A stretch of 64,000 nt of DNA, from NCBI RefSeq assembly GCF_900312995.1, contig NZ_ONZI01000001.1, forward strand, positions 806,001 to 870,000, in the 5' to 3' direction. Below the pieces are notes generated by a model that was not told the DNA's origin, made no database searches, and worked only from the letters and a program-made list of their open reading frames with translations. This document shows, piece after piece, positions 29,650 to 39,069 of the stretch. Each line of letters starts with the position of its first letter. Position 1 is the stretch's first letter. The stretch comes from Kushneria phyllosphaerae. Its GTDB lineage: Bacteria; Pseudomonadota; Gammaproteobacteria; Pseudomonadales; Halomonadaceae. A program made the position numbers and the translations under genes.

Positions 29650-31073
29650 TGGGCGGCATCCTTCTGATCAATGGCGTGAGCCGGAAGTTTGTTCAGCGCT
29701 TCACGAGCGCGCTGTGCGGCGGCGCGAACCTGGTCGGGGGCCGTACCGCCAATATGGTTGCGCGCGGCGACCGAGCCTTCCAGGGTCAGGTAGTCGAAGA
29801 TGTCATCGTCGATGTGGCTGGAAAAGCGCTTGAGCTCTTCAAGTGTCATCTCGGAAAGGTCACGCCCTTCTTCGATGCCGAAGGCGACCGCCTTGCCGAC
29901 GATTTCATGCGCGTCGCGGAAGGCCACACCCTGACGTACCAGGTAGTCGGCGAGATCCGTGGCGGTGGCAAAACCTCGTTTGGCAGCGGCATACATGTTG
30001 TCGCTTTTGGCGCGCACTGCCGGGATCATGTCGCCGAAGGCGCGCAGGGAGCCGAGCACGGTGTCAAGGGTGTCAAACAGCGGCTCCTTGTCTTCCTGAT
30101 TGTCCTTGTTGTAGGCCAGCGGCTGGGACTTCATCAGGGTCAGAAGGCTCATCATGTGACCATAGACACGCCCGGTCTTGCCGCGTACCAGCTCGGGCAC
30201 ATCCGGATTTTTCTTCTGCGGCATGATCGAGGAACCGGTGCAGAAACGATCCGGCAGATCGATAAAGTCAAACTGGGCGCTGGTCCAGAGCACCAGCTCT
30301 TCACTCATGCGCGACAGGTGCATCATCATCACACTGGCAAACGCCGTGAACTCGATGGCGAAGTCGCGATCGCTGACCGCATCCAGCGAGTTTTCCGCTG
30401 GGCGGTCAAAGCCCAGCAGCCCGGCGGTGACGTGCCGATCGATCGGATAGGTCGTCCCGGCCAGCGCCGCAGCGCCCAGCGGCATGATGTTGACGCGCTT
30501 GCGCGCATCCAAAAGGCGCTCCTGATCGCGGGCGATCATCTCCTGCCAGGCCAGCAGATGGTGGCCGAAGGTGACCGGCTGGGCGCTTTGCAGATGGGTA
30601 AAGCCCGGCATGATGGTGTCGGCCTCGGCTTCCGCCAGCTCGATCAGACCCTGACGCAGGCGCGAGAGCTCGCTGGCGACGGCATCGATGCCATCGCGCA
30701 GATAAAGGCGAATGTCGGTGGCGATCTGGTCGTTGCGTGAACGTCCGGTGTGCAGCTTCTTGCCGACAATCCCGATGCGGTCGGTCAGACGCGCCTCGAT
30801 GTTCATGTGAATGTCTTCAAGGGCCACGGACCATTCGATCTCGCCGCGCTCGATCTCGGCCTCGATCTCCTTGAGACCATTGACGATGGCGTCGCGCTCG
30901 GCGTCGGTCAGAACGCCCACGTGCGCCAGCATGGTGGCATGGGCAATCGAGCCGCGAATGTCATGATGATAAAGGCGCTGGTCGAAACCGATGGAGGCGG
31001 TGAAGGCCGCCACGAAAGCGTCGGTGGGCTCGCTGAAGCGACCGCCCCAGGATTGATTGGTGGTTTGCGTCAT
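29646..31073 (-). CDS. argH: Argininosuccinate lyase
   Basis: A 475-residue enzyme of the fumarase/aspartase superfamily, the last step of arginine synthesis. Signature segments are [28 protein letters not shown] and the catalytic serine loop [12 protein letters not shown]. The ATG at 31073 gives [16 protein letters not shown]; the frame extends further upstream, but that stretch lies antisense to hemC. It heads a seven-gene operon. Confidence 0.95.
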   Translation of the reverse strand: MTQTTNQSWGGRFSEPTDAFVAAFTASIGFDQRLYHHDIRGSIAHATMLAHVGVLTDAERDAIVNGLKEIEAEIERGEIEWSVALEDIHMNIEARLTDRIGIVGKKLHTGRSRNDQIATDIRLYLRDGIDAVASELSRLRQGLIELAEAEADTIMPGFTHLQSAQPVTFGHHLLAWQEMIARDQERLLDARKRVNIMPLGAAALAGTTYPIDRHVTAGLLGFDRPAENSLDAVSDRDFAIEFTAFASVMMMHLSRMSEELVLWTSAQFDFIDLPDRFCTGSSIMPQKKNPDVPELVRGKTGRVYGHMMSLLTLMKSQPLAYNKDNQEDKEPLFDTLDTVLGSLRAFGDMIPAVRAKSDNMYAAAKRGFATATDLADYLVRQGVAFRDAHEIVGKAVAFGIEEGRDLSEMTLEELKRFSSHIDDDIFDYLTLEGSVAARNHIGGTAPDQVRAAAQRAREALNKLPAHAIDQKDAAQ

Positions 31074-31268
31074 CTGCTGGCGATCCTGCATCGAAAGGGT
31101 CGGGACCGGGAGGCCGGCCGGTTGCCGCCTCCATGGGCGGGTCAGTGTAACAAGAAGTCGATGCCCTGTCGGCACGCCACACGCGCCCTGACGCCTGCAA
31201 TGACTGTTTTTTGCCGGGCGCCACTGCTTTATCATGGACGTCTCGTTTTGACCTCTACAGGAGCGCTC

Positions 31269-32222
31269 GTGTCCGACAGAGCCACGATCAGAATCGCCAC
31301 CCGCAAGAGTCAGCTCGCCCTGTGGCAGGCGGAACACGTCAAGTCTCGTCTCGAGGCCCTGCATCCGGGGCTCGAAGTGGAGCTTGTGGGCATGTCCACG
31401 CGCGGTGATCGCATCCTGGATACGCCGCTGGCCAAGATTGGCGGCAAGGGGCTGTTCGTCAAGGAGCTCGAGGAGGCCATGCTGGCGGGTCTTGCCGATA
31501 TTGCCGTGCACTCCATGAAGGATGTGCCGATGAGCTTCCCTGACGGTCTCGGCCTTCATGCCATCCTGGACCGGGGCGCGCCCACGGACGCCTTCGTGTC
31601 CAACGACTATCCGAATTTTGATGCCCTGCCGCAGGGCGCGAAAGTGGGCACCTCGAGTCTGCGTCGTGCCCTGCAGATTCGCGCGGCCCGCCCGGATCTG
31701 GTGGTGCTCAGCCTGCGCGGCAACGTGCAGACCCGTTTGGGCAAGCTCGATGCCGGCGAGTTCGACGCCATTGTGCTGGCCACCTCGGGGCTTGAACGTC
31801 TCGGGCTGGCAGCGCGTATTGCCGATCAGCTGGCGCCGGAAGCCATGCTGCCGGCCTGCGGTCAGGGGGCGCTCGGCATCGAGTGTCGCAGCGATGACGA
31901 CACCCTGCGCGCGCTGATTGCGCCTCTGATCGATCACGCCTCCAGTCTGCGGGTACTGGCCGAGCGTGCCATGAACACCCGTCTTGAAGGCGGCTGTCAG
32001 GTGCCGATCGGCGGCTATGCGGTGCTGGAAGACAATGATCAGACGCTGTGGCTGCGCGCCCTGGTCGGTGCCCCCGATGGCTCTCAGGTCATTCATGCCG
32101 AGGCGCGCGGGCCGGCCAACGATCCGGAAGCGCTGGGAATTCAGGTGGCAGAAGAGCTGCTCGCGCGTGGTGCCGGCGCCATTCTTGATGCCGTTTATGC
32201 CGATGAGCGCCCGCCGCGCTGA
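31269..32222 (+). CDS. hemC: Porphobilinogen deaminase (hydroxymethylbilane synthase)
   Basis: A 317-residue enzyme that joins four porphobilinogens into hydroxymethylbilane. It shows [18 protein letters not shown], the substrate-binding [12 protein letters not shown], and the dipyrromethane cofactor cysteine in [13 protein letters not shown]. The start is GTG with AGGAG eight bases upstream; the frame is open further upstream only as the shadow of argH. It is divergent from argH across 195 bp. Confidence 0.95.
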   Translation: MSDRATIRIATRKSQLALWQAEHVKSRLEALHPGLEVELVGMSTRGDRILDTPLAKIGGKGLFVKELEEAMLAGLADIAVHSMKDVPMSFPDGLGLHAILDRGAPTDAFVSNDYPNFDALPQGAKVGTSSLRRALQIRAARPDLVVLSLRGNVQTRLGKLDAGEFDAIVLATSGLERLGLAARIADQLAPEAMLPACGQGALGIECRSDDDTLRALIAPLIDHASSLRVLAERAMNTRLEGGCQVPIGGYAVLEDNDQTLWLRALVGAPDGSQVIHAEARGPANDPEALGIQVAEELLARGAGAILDAVYADERPPR

Positions 32223-32231
32223 GGGTTGGGG

Positions 32232-33032
32232 ATGTCTTCTTCGTGTTCGAGCCATGGTCCGAGTCATATAGCGACCGCCCTGATGGCCCGCCCGGGCGCC
32301 CGGGCACGGGCGCTTGAACAGGCGCTTGAGGAGGTCGGACTAATACCGCGCTCGCTGGATATCATGACTTTGGTCGCACGCGAGCCGACCCCACACGAGC
32401 GTACGCTGCTGTATGATCTGGATAACTTTCGCCATGTGATCTGTACCAGTCCGTTTGCCGCAACCTGTCTGATCGACGCCATTGAGGCACGCTGGCCACA
32501 GTTGCCCATCGGCATCGACTTTCATGCTACCGGCGTCAGCACGGCCGATGTATTGAGCACAGGACTTGGGGTTAAGGTCAGCGCGCCGGGCCCCGGCAGC
32601 GGCAGTGCCAGCGAGGCGCTGCTCGACATGCCGGGGCTACAGGCCGTCAGTGGCGCGCGCGTGGCACTGGTCTCCGGGGAAGGCGGGCGTGAACTGATCG
32701 AGCAGACACTTTTGGCGCGTGGCGCCGAGGTGTCACGGCTGTCACTCTATGAGCGACGGCTGCAGCCACCCAGCGCGACAATGCGCGAACTTCTGGCGCA
32801 GGGCGACTTTGCGATATTGATCGTGACCAGTCAGGAACAGCTCGAATACCTTGATCAGTGGTGCACGCCGGCCACTCGGAAGCGTCCACTGGTCGTTTCC
32901 AGTCAGCGATTGGCTACAATGGCAGGCAGGGATCACTTCGAATGTGTTTTCATTGCCGGCGATGCCACGCCGCAGACATTGGCAGAGACCTCGGCAATGG
33001 CCTGGCACCAGGCGCCGGGCATACCCGATTAA
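32232..33032 (+). CDS. hemD: Uroporphyrinogen-III synthase
   Basis: A 266-residue two-domain protein placed directly after hemC and before hemX/hemY. Recognisable parts are [35 protein letters not shown] in the first domain, and [31 protein letters not shown] at the domain link. HemD diverges quickly between species, so context carries much of the call. The ATG at 32232 is used; an in-frame TTG lies at 32226. Confidence 0.9.
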   Translation: MSSSCSSHGPSHIATALMARPGARARALEQALEEVGLIPRSLDIMTLVAREPTPHERTLLYDLDNFRHVICTSPFAATCLIDAIEARWPQLPIGIDFHATGVSTADVLSTGLGVKVSAPGPGSGSASEALLDMPGLQAVSGARVALVSGEGGRELIEQTLLARGAEVSRLSLYERRLQPPSATMRELLAQGDFAILIVTSQEQLEYLDQWCTPATRKRPLVVSSQRLATMAGRDHFECVFIAGDATPQTLAETSAMAWHQAPGIPD

Positions 33033-33049
33033 AAAAAGGGCAGCGATAA

Positions 33050-34303
33050 ATGAGCAAGCAGGAAAACGATAACGACGATCGCAGCAACGCTTCTTCCGGC
33101 AGCGCGTCCTCCGACAATGCATCCACCAGCGTCTCGGCAGGGAGCAGCACCGGCACGAACGGTGCCGCTGAAAATGCCGCGGTGACCGGCGAAAGTACGC
33201 GCACCGGCCACATGAGCGGACCTGATGCTTCACAATCTGGCGTCAGCGGCAGTGGTCGGGCATTCGAGCCCGGTGACATGCGCCCGGAACATCGGCCGCG
33301 TCAGAAGAGCGGACGTCGTTCGGTTTTGCTGCCCATTCTGCTTGTCCTGTTGTTGCTGTCGCTGGCGGCCATTGGCTTTGGTGCCTGGTTGTTCGAGCAG
33401 CAGCGCAACGAGATGGATCAGCTGCGCCAGGACGTCACCCAGGTTCAGCAGAGCACCCGTCAGTCCACTGGCGAGGTCTCGGGTGCGCTTGAATCAAGTG
33501 ATCAGCGCCTTGGACAGCTGCAGTCAAAACTGGAAGAAAACGACCAGGCGCTGTCGCGTGTGATGGAAGAGCTTACGCGCAGCCAGCAGACCGACGAGCG
33601 CCAGTGGCAAAATGCCGAGATCGAGTACCTGCTGCGCATGGCCAACCAGCGCCTGCAGCTCGAGCGCGACATCAGCGGTGCCCAGTCGCTGCTTGAGACC
33701 GCTGACCAGCGCCTGCGCCAGATCGATAATCCGGCCCAGCTGCCGGTGCGCCGCGCGATTGCCTCCGAGCTGTCACAGCTGAAAAGCCTGCCCGACGTCG
33801 ATCAAAACGGTCTGTTTCTGACGCTGTCCGCCATGGCCGGCCAGGTGGATGACCTGCCGCTGTCTCAGGAAAGCGAAGCCCTGTCGGCGCAAAAGGATGA
33901 CGGTTCGCTCTTTACCGGTGGCTGGCGCGAGCAGCTCTCGCGCATGGGCACTCAGCTCAAGGATCTGGTCACGGTCCGTCGTCACGATGAGCCGCTGGAG
34001 GCGCTGATCACGCCCACACAGGAAGGCTATCTGCGCCAGAACGTGCGTCTGCTGCTCGAACAGGCCCAGCTGGGTGTCATGCGCAGCAACGAAGAGATCT
34101 ATCGTGAAAGCCTTGAGCGCGCCGGCACGCTGATCACGACCTATTTCCGCACCGAGGACAGCAACGTCCAGCGCCTGCAAAAACAGCTTGAGTCGCTTTC
34201 ACAGCGCAACATCAGCCCTGAACTGCCTGACATCAGCGGTTCGGTTGATGCCATCAACAAGCTGCAAAACGCCCGTCGTAACGGTGAGGGGGCGTCCTCA
34301 TGA
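33050..34303 (+). CDS. hemX: HemX-like membrane protein
   Basis: A 417-residue bitopic protein. A Ser/Asn/Gly-rich acidic N-terminus of about 85 residues is followed by one membrane helix (VLLPILLVLLLLSLAAIGFGAWLF, about residues 91-115), then a long coiled coil (QLRQDVTQVQQS...) and a helical periplasmic domain. Despite older annotation as a uroporphyrinogen methyltransferase it lacks the methylase fold. The family lies between hemD and hemY in gammaproteobacteria. Overlaps hemY by 4 bp. Confidence 0.88.
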   Translation: MSKQENDNDDRSNASSGSASSDNASTSVSAGSSTGTNGAAENAAVTGESTRTGHMSGPDASQSGVSGSGRAFEPGDMRPEHRPRQKSGRRSVLLPILLVLLLLSLAAIGFGAWLFEQQRNEMDQLRQDVTQVQQSTRQSTGEVSGALESSDQRLGQLQSKLEENDQALSRVMEELTRSQQTDERQWQNAEIEYLLRMANQRLQLERDISGAQSLLETADQRLRQIDNPAQLPVRRAIASELSQLKSLPDVDQNGLFLTLSAMAGQVDDLPLSQESEALSAQKDDGSLFTGGWREQLSRMGTQLKDLVTVRRHDEPLEALITPTQEGYLRQNVRLLLEQAQLGVMRSNEEIYRESLERAGTLITTYFRTEDSNVQRLQKQLESLSQRNISPELPDISGSVDAINKLQNARRNGEGASS

Positions 34304-35520
34304 GAAAGCTGATCCTGTTCATTGTCGTCGGGCTGGCCGCCGGGGCGCTGATCGGCCAGCTGATGATGTCCACGCCGGGCTACATCCTGATCCGGGTCGG
34401 TGACATCTCGCTGCAGACCTCGTTCTGGTTCGGCATGCTGCTGCTGTTTGCGCTCTTTCTGGTGCTGCACTTTGTCCTGCGCCTGCTCTGGCGTCTGCGT
34501 CGTCCGGTCAGCCGGATGAAACTTTGGAACGCCCGTACCCGCAACCGTCAGGCCATGCATCGCACCGTCAAGGGGCTGGTGGCGCTGGCGGAAGGGCGCT
34601 GGAAGCGTGCCGAGCAGTCGCTGACCCGCTCCGCCGAGGACTCCTCCACGCCGTTGGTCAACTACCTGTCCGCGGCGCTGGCGGCCCACTACCAGGGGCG
34701 CCATGAGCAGGCCGACGAGCTTCTGAAAAAGGCACATCACAGCACCGAGGGCGCTGACAGTGCCGTCGGGCTTGTTCAGGCGCAGCTGATGCTGGACCGT
34801 CAGCAGTCCGAACAGGCACTGGCGATCTTGACTCGGCTTCAGACGCAGATGCCGGAGCATCCGCAGGTGCTCAAGCTGCTCAAGCAGGCCTATCTGAACG
34901 TGGAAGACTGGGAAGGCATGCGCCAGTTGTTGCCGAAACTCGAGCGCCACGACCTGATCAGTGAGGAAGAGCGCAAAACGCTTGAGCGGCGCACGTATCA
35001 GGCGCTTCTGACCCAGGCCGATCAGCAAAAGGATTATGAGCGCGCCCGTACGCTCTGGGCCGGAATGCCGGAAACGCTGAATAACGACGTGGACCTGGTG
35101 TTGCTGCAGGCTGCCATTCTGGAGCGGGGCAATGACGCCGGTGAAGCCGAAAGCATGATTCGCCAGTCGCTGCGCAACCGCTGGGACAGTCGGCTGGTGG
35201 CGCACTATGGCCTGCTGTCGGTCGAGCCCGAGCGTCAGCTGGTCACGGCCGAGAAATGGCTGCAGGAGCGTCCCAATGACCCCGAGCTATTGATGACGCT
35301 GGGCCGCCTCTCGCTGCGCAACGCCTACTGGGGCAAGGCGCAGGAGTACTTCGAGGCCAGCCATCGCCAGCGCCCCAGCGGTGTGGCCTGTGCCGAGCTT
35401 GCCAGGCTCTATGCAAGCCTTGGCCAGCACAGCAAGAGTCAGCACTACTATCGCAAGAGCGTGGAGCTGCTGGACCGCTCGCTGCCGGCACTGCCGCAGC
35501 CCAGCGAACACACCAGCTAG
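34300..35520 (+). CDS. hemY: HemY-like TPR membrane protein
   Basis: A 406-residue protein with two N-terminal membrane helices (residues about 1-24 and 40-64) and then TPR-like helical repeats (for example DPELLMTLGRLSLRNAYWGKAQEYFEAS). This is the proteobacterial HemY of the hemCDXY operon, thought to coordinate heme synthesis at the membrane. It is not the Gram-positive coproporphyrinogen oxidase of the same name. Confidence 0.9.
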   Translation: MRKLILFIVVGLAAGALIGQLMMSTPGYILIRVGDISLQTSFWFGMLLLFALFLVLHFVLRLLWRLRRPVSRMKLWNARTRNRQAMHRTVKGLVALAEGRWKRAEQSLTRSAEDSSTPLVNYLSAALAAHYQGRHEQADELLKKAHHSTEGADSAVGLVQAQLMLDRQQSEQALAILTRLQTQMPEHPQVLKLLKQAYLNVEDWEGMRQLLPKLERHDLISEEERKTLERRTYQALLTQADQQKDYERARTLWAGMPETLNNDVDLVLLQAAILERGNDAGEAESMIRQSLRNRWDSRLVAHYGLLSVEPERQLVTAEKWLQERPNDPELLMTLGRLSLRNAYWGKAQEYFEASHRQRPSGVACAELARLYASLGQHSKSQHYYRKSVELLDRSLPALPQPSEHTS

Positions 35521-35536
35521 TCTCGATACCTCACTG

Positions 35537-35562
35537 AAAGAGCGCCTGCGGGCGCTCTTTTT
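35537..35562 (+). terminator. Terminator of the hemCDXY operon
   Basis: A 10-bp perfect stem (AAAGAGCGCC / GGCGCTCTTT) with a TGCG loop and a following TT run, 17 bp after the hemY stop. Confidence 0.88.
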
Positions 35563-35648
35563 CATGGCACCATCATGACTTTTTGAGTCAGGGCGTGTGG
35601 CTTCGCAGGTGGCCGTGCAGCAAATCCATTTTTCGGGAATCAAAGGGT

Positions 35649-38360
35649 ATGCAGTCAACAGGCATCATGGGTAATGTCAGCCCCTTGTGGCGGGCCAGAC
35701 TGTCACGGTCAGGGCGCTTTCTTGCAGGACTGTGGCTGGTCGCGGCGAGCATCACCTCCGTTCAGGCGCAGGATCAGCAGGACGACGTGCTGCGCACGAC
35801 GCTCGACAACGGTCTTGAGGTCGTGATCGTGCACAGTGACCTGGCGCCGGTGGTGACCACCCAGGTCAACTATCATGTGGGCTCCAGCGAAGCCTCCAGC
35901 GAATTCCCCGGCACGGCGCACGCCGTGGAGCACATGATGTTTCGTGGCGGCCCGGGGCTTTCAAAGGATCAGCTCTCGGTCATTTCGGCCAACATGGGCG
36001 GTAACATGAACGCCTTTACCGAAAATGACCGCACCCAGTATCACTTCACCGTCCCGGCCGAGGATCTGGACGTGGCTCTGCATATCGAGGCTTCGCGGAT
36101 GAAGGCCATCGACATGAGCAAGTCCGACTGGGCGCAGGAGCGGGGCGCCATCGAACAGGAAGTGTCGGGCAACCTTTCCAATCCGGCCTTTCGCTTTTAT
36201 ACCCAGCTGGTTGAAGAGCTCTATCACGGCACGCCCTATGCCTGGACCCCGCTGGGCACGCGCGGCTCCTTTGATAACACCACCGCGGCGCATCTCAAGG
36301 CCTTTCACGACCAGTGGTATGTCCCCAACAACGCAACGCTCGTGATTGCCGGCGATGTGGTCCCACAGCAGGCGCTCAGCCAGGTAAAGACCCTGTTCGG
36401 AGACATTCCCGAAAAGACGCTGCCCGAGCGGCCTGACTTTGATTTCAAACCGGTCACGGCGCGCACCATTGAGCTGCCCACCAACAGCCCCTATGGCTCG
36501 ATCTATATGGGCTGGCGCACGCCCGGCCTGCAGGACGATGACTTCGCCACCACCCAGGTGCTGCTGGACGTGCTGGGCTCCGAGCGCGGCGAGCTGGCCG
36601 CCATGGGCTATGACGGCACGGCACTGGCCGGCGGCATGGGCGGCCAGCTACAGCCTCATGCGGGGCTGGCCATGGCGGTCGGGGTCTTCCCTCAGGGCGG
36701 TGATCCGGCGCCGATCAAGGCGCGCATGACCGATATCATCGATGGTGTGGTTCAAAACGGTGTAGATCCGTCGCTGGTCGCGGCGGCCAAACGTCGGATC
36801 ATTGCCGATGTGGATGCCTCTCGCGAGTCGGTTTCGGGACTGGCCAGCGCCTGGTCCGATGCCCTGATCAAGCGCGGTCTCGACTCCCCTCAGGACATGA
36901 AGGCGCAGTACGAGGCGGTCACCGTGGACCAGGTCAACGCACTCGCCAAAAGGCTTCTGAAGCCCGAACACGCCATTACCGCCGTGCTGACGCCGGAGGC
37001 GTCCGGTGCGCCGACCAGCAGCGAAGGCTATGGCAAGCCGGAAGAGCTGACCACCACGCCCAGCGGCCCGGTAGCGCTGCCGTCCTGGGCCGAGCATGCC
37101 TTTGATAACCTCGATATCCCGGTCTCGACGCTTGCGCCAAAGGACTATCAACTGGCCAACGGCCTGCGCCTGATCGTGCAGCAGGAAACCGCCAGCGACC
37201 GCGTCATGGTGAGCGGTGCCATCCAGACCAATGACGATCTGCAAACGCCCGCGGGCAAGGAGGGCGTCGGTGACATTCTGGAAGGCATGTACGGCTACGG
37301 CAGTCAATCGCTGGATCGCCAGAAGCTGCGTGCCAGGGTAGACGAGCTGGGCGCCGAAGAGAGTGCAGGTACGAGCTTTGGACTGGTCGTGCAAAAGGCG
37401 AAGTTTGATGAAGGGCTGGCGCTGCTGGCCGAGCATCAGCTCAATCCGAACTTCTCGGAAGACGCCTTCGATACCCTCAAACAGCAGAGTGCCCAGGCGC
37501 TGCCCGGTCGTTTGAAAAGCCCGGGCTTTCAGAACGCCTACGCCATGCTGGGGGCGCTGCTGCCGGAGGATGACCCCATGCAGCGCCACATGACGCTCGA
37601 GTCGCTCAAGAGCCTCACGCTTGAGGACGTGAAGCAGTACTTTGCGCGCGTATCACGCCCGGACATGACCACCATGGTGGTGGTGGGTGACGTCGACCCC
37701 GAGCAGGTGCGCGATCAGGTCGAGCGCTACTTCGGCGGCTGGCAGGCACAGGGCCCGAAGCCGGACGTGGACTATCCGGCGGTGGCGCTGAACAAGGCCG
37801 GTGCCTATCACACACCTGACAGCGCGGCGAGTCAGTCGCAGGTGTCCATGTCACAGATGATTGATATCGACCGTGACAGTGATGATCGCTTTGCGCTGTT
37901 TCTCGGCAATCAGGTGCTCAGCGGTGATTTTGCCTCGCGACTGCATCAGGCGCTGCGCGAACAGCGCGGGCTGGTCTACGGCGTGAGCTCGAACCTGAGC
38001 CTTGAGGCCCATCGCGGGCGCTTCAACGTCAGTTTCGGCAGCGACCCTGACAACGTGCAAAAGGCGCGCGAGCTGATCATCCATAACCTTGAGCGGATGC
38101 AAAACGAGCCGGTCAGCGACAGCGACCTGCATCGGGCCAAGAGTATTCTACTGCGGGCGATGCCGATGCAGGCCGCAAGCTACGGCGCCATCAGTGGATC
38201 GCTTCTGAGTCTGGCGCTCTCCGACAAGCCGCTGGATGCCTCCACGAAGGCCGCACAGAAGTTTGTGAAACTTACACCCGATGAGGTGCAAAAGGCCTTC
38301 AGGGCGTATATTCGTCCGGACGGATTTGTCACTGGCGCTCGGGGGCCTGATACGCCCTGA
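35649..38360 (+). CDS. Periplasmic M16 (insulinase-like) zinc metalloprotease
   Basis: A 903-residue protein with a signal peptide (hydrophobic 22-36, cleavage likely after VQA at residue 40) and two M16 halves. The first half holds the inverted zinc motif His91-x-x-Glu94-His95 (HAVEH) and the third ligand Glu171 at the family spacing; Glu164 is the usual helper. The second half lacks the motif, as is normal for the structural half. The ATG at 35649 is chosen because the signal peptide follows it. The response regulator gene starts 43 bp later, so the three genes may be cotranscribed. Confidence 0.9.
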   Translation: MQSTGIMGNVSPLWRARLSRSGRFLAGLWLVAASITSVQAQDQQDDVLRTTLDNGLEVVIVHSDLAPVVTTQVNYHVGSSEASSEFPGTAHAVEHMMFRGGPGLSKDQLSVISANMGGNMNAFTENDRTQYHFTVPAEDLDVALHIEASRMKAIDMSKSDWAQERGAIEQEVSGNLSNPAFRFYTQLVEELYHGTPYAWTPLGTRGSFDNTTAAHLKAFHDQWYVPNNATLVIAGDVVPQQALSQVKTLFGDIPEKTLPERPDFDFKPVTARTIELPTNSPYGSIYMGWRTPGLQDDDFATTQVLLDVLGSERGELAAMGYDGTALAGGMGGQLQPHAGLAMAVGVFPQGGDPAPIKARMTDIIDGVVQNGVDPSLVAAAKRRIIADVDASRESVSGLASAWSDALIKRGLDSPQDMKAQYEAVTVDQVNALAKRLLKPEHAITAVLTPEASGAPTSSEGYGKPEELTTTPSGPVALPSWAEHAFDNLDIPVSTLAPKDYQLANGLRLIVQQETASDRVMVSGAIQTNDDLQTPAGKEGVGDILEGMYGYGSQSLDRQKLRARVDELGAEESAGTSFGLVVQKAKFDEGLALLAEHQLNPNFSEDAFDTLKQQSAQALPGRLKSPGFQNAYAMLGALLPEDDPMQRHMTLESLKSLTLEDVKQYFARVSRPDMTTMVVVGDVDPEQVRDQVERYFGGWQAQGPKPDVDYPAVALNKAGAYHTPDSAASQSQVSMSQMIDIDRDSDDRFALFLGNQVLSGDFASRLHQALREQRGLVYGVSSNLSLEAHRGRFNVSFGSDPDNVQKARELIIHNLERMQNEPVSDSDLHRAKSILLRAMPMQAASYGAISGSLLSLALSDKPLDASTKAAQKFVKLTPDEVQKAFRAYIRPDGFVTGARGPDTP

Positions 38361-38403
38361 TCTGCCGCGCGGCCCGAATTCAGCCAGGGTACAAGGAGCC
38401 AGG

Positions 38404-39069
38404 ATGAAGCTCTTGCTGGTAGAAGATGATGCTCTCCTGTCGGAGAGCCTCGCCGAATGTCTGGAAGAGGCCGGTTACAGCACGGACATTGCGGCCACTG
38501 TCCAGACATCGCGGGCGCTGGTGAATACGGAGCCCTATTCACTGGCGATACTGGATCTCGGGCTGCCGGATGGATCGGGACTCGAGCTTTTGAGACAGTG
38601 GCGGTCGCAGCGCTGGTCAGTCCCGATATTGATTCTGACCGCCCGCGACGGCTGGACCGACAAGGTGGAAGGGTTGCGTGCCGGTGCCGATGATTACCTG
38701 ACCAAGCCTTTTCATGAGGAGGAGCTGCTGGCACGCCTGCAGGCGCTGCTGCGTCGTCGTTCCGGCACACTCGCCAGTGTTCTGGAAGTCAACGATATCC
38801 TTCTGGACGAGGACCGCCAGCAGTGCCGCCTGGGGCAGGGCGAATGGCAGACGCTGACATCGACCGAATTTCGCCTGCTTCGCTATCTCATGCATTATCC
38901 GGATCGCGTCCACTCCAAGCATCATCTGCTGGATCAGCTCTATGCCCTTGAGCAGGATGCCGCCGCCCCGAACCTGATCGAGGTCTACATTGCACGACTT
39001 CGGCACCGATTGGGGCGAGAGCGCATCGTGACCCGGCGGGGTGAGGGGTACATGCTTGTTTCTACCTGA
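38404..39069 (+). CDS. OmpR/PhoB-family response regulator (PhoP-like)
   Basis: A 221-residue regulator. The receiver domain has the acidic pair Asp8-Asp9, phosphoacceptor Asp51 (AILDLGLPDGSG), Thr79 and Lys101. A winged-helix DNA-binding domain ends with VYIARLRHRLGRERIVTRRGEGYML. It starts after AAGGAGCC and overlaps the sensor kinase gene. By neighbourhood it may govern the copper genes downstream, the protease upstream, or a separate PhoP-like regulon; the sequence does not decide. Confidence 0.92.
   Translation: MKLLLVEDDALLSESLAECLEEAGYSTDIAATVQTSRALVNTEPYSLAILDLGLPDGSGLELLRQWRSQRWSVPILILTARDGWTDKVEGLRAGADDYLTKPFHEEELLARLQALLRRRSGTLASVLEVNDILLDEDRQQCRLGQGEWQTLTSTEFRLLRYLMHYPDRVHSKHHLLDQLYALEQDAAAPNLIEVYIARLRHRLGRERIVTRRGEGYMLVST

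Noticed and set aside
31074-32267. Upstream extension of the argH frame and, on the other strand, of the hemC frame (30750-31268)
   Set aside because: Both extensions are antisense to the other gene; family start positions and Shine-Dalgarno sites place the true starts at 31073 and 31269.
29646-35520. Idea that hemX is an active uroporphyrinogen methyltransferase
   Set aside because: It has one membrane helix and a coiled coil and no methylase fold; only the old name suggests this activity.
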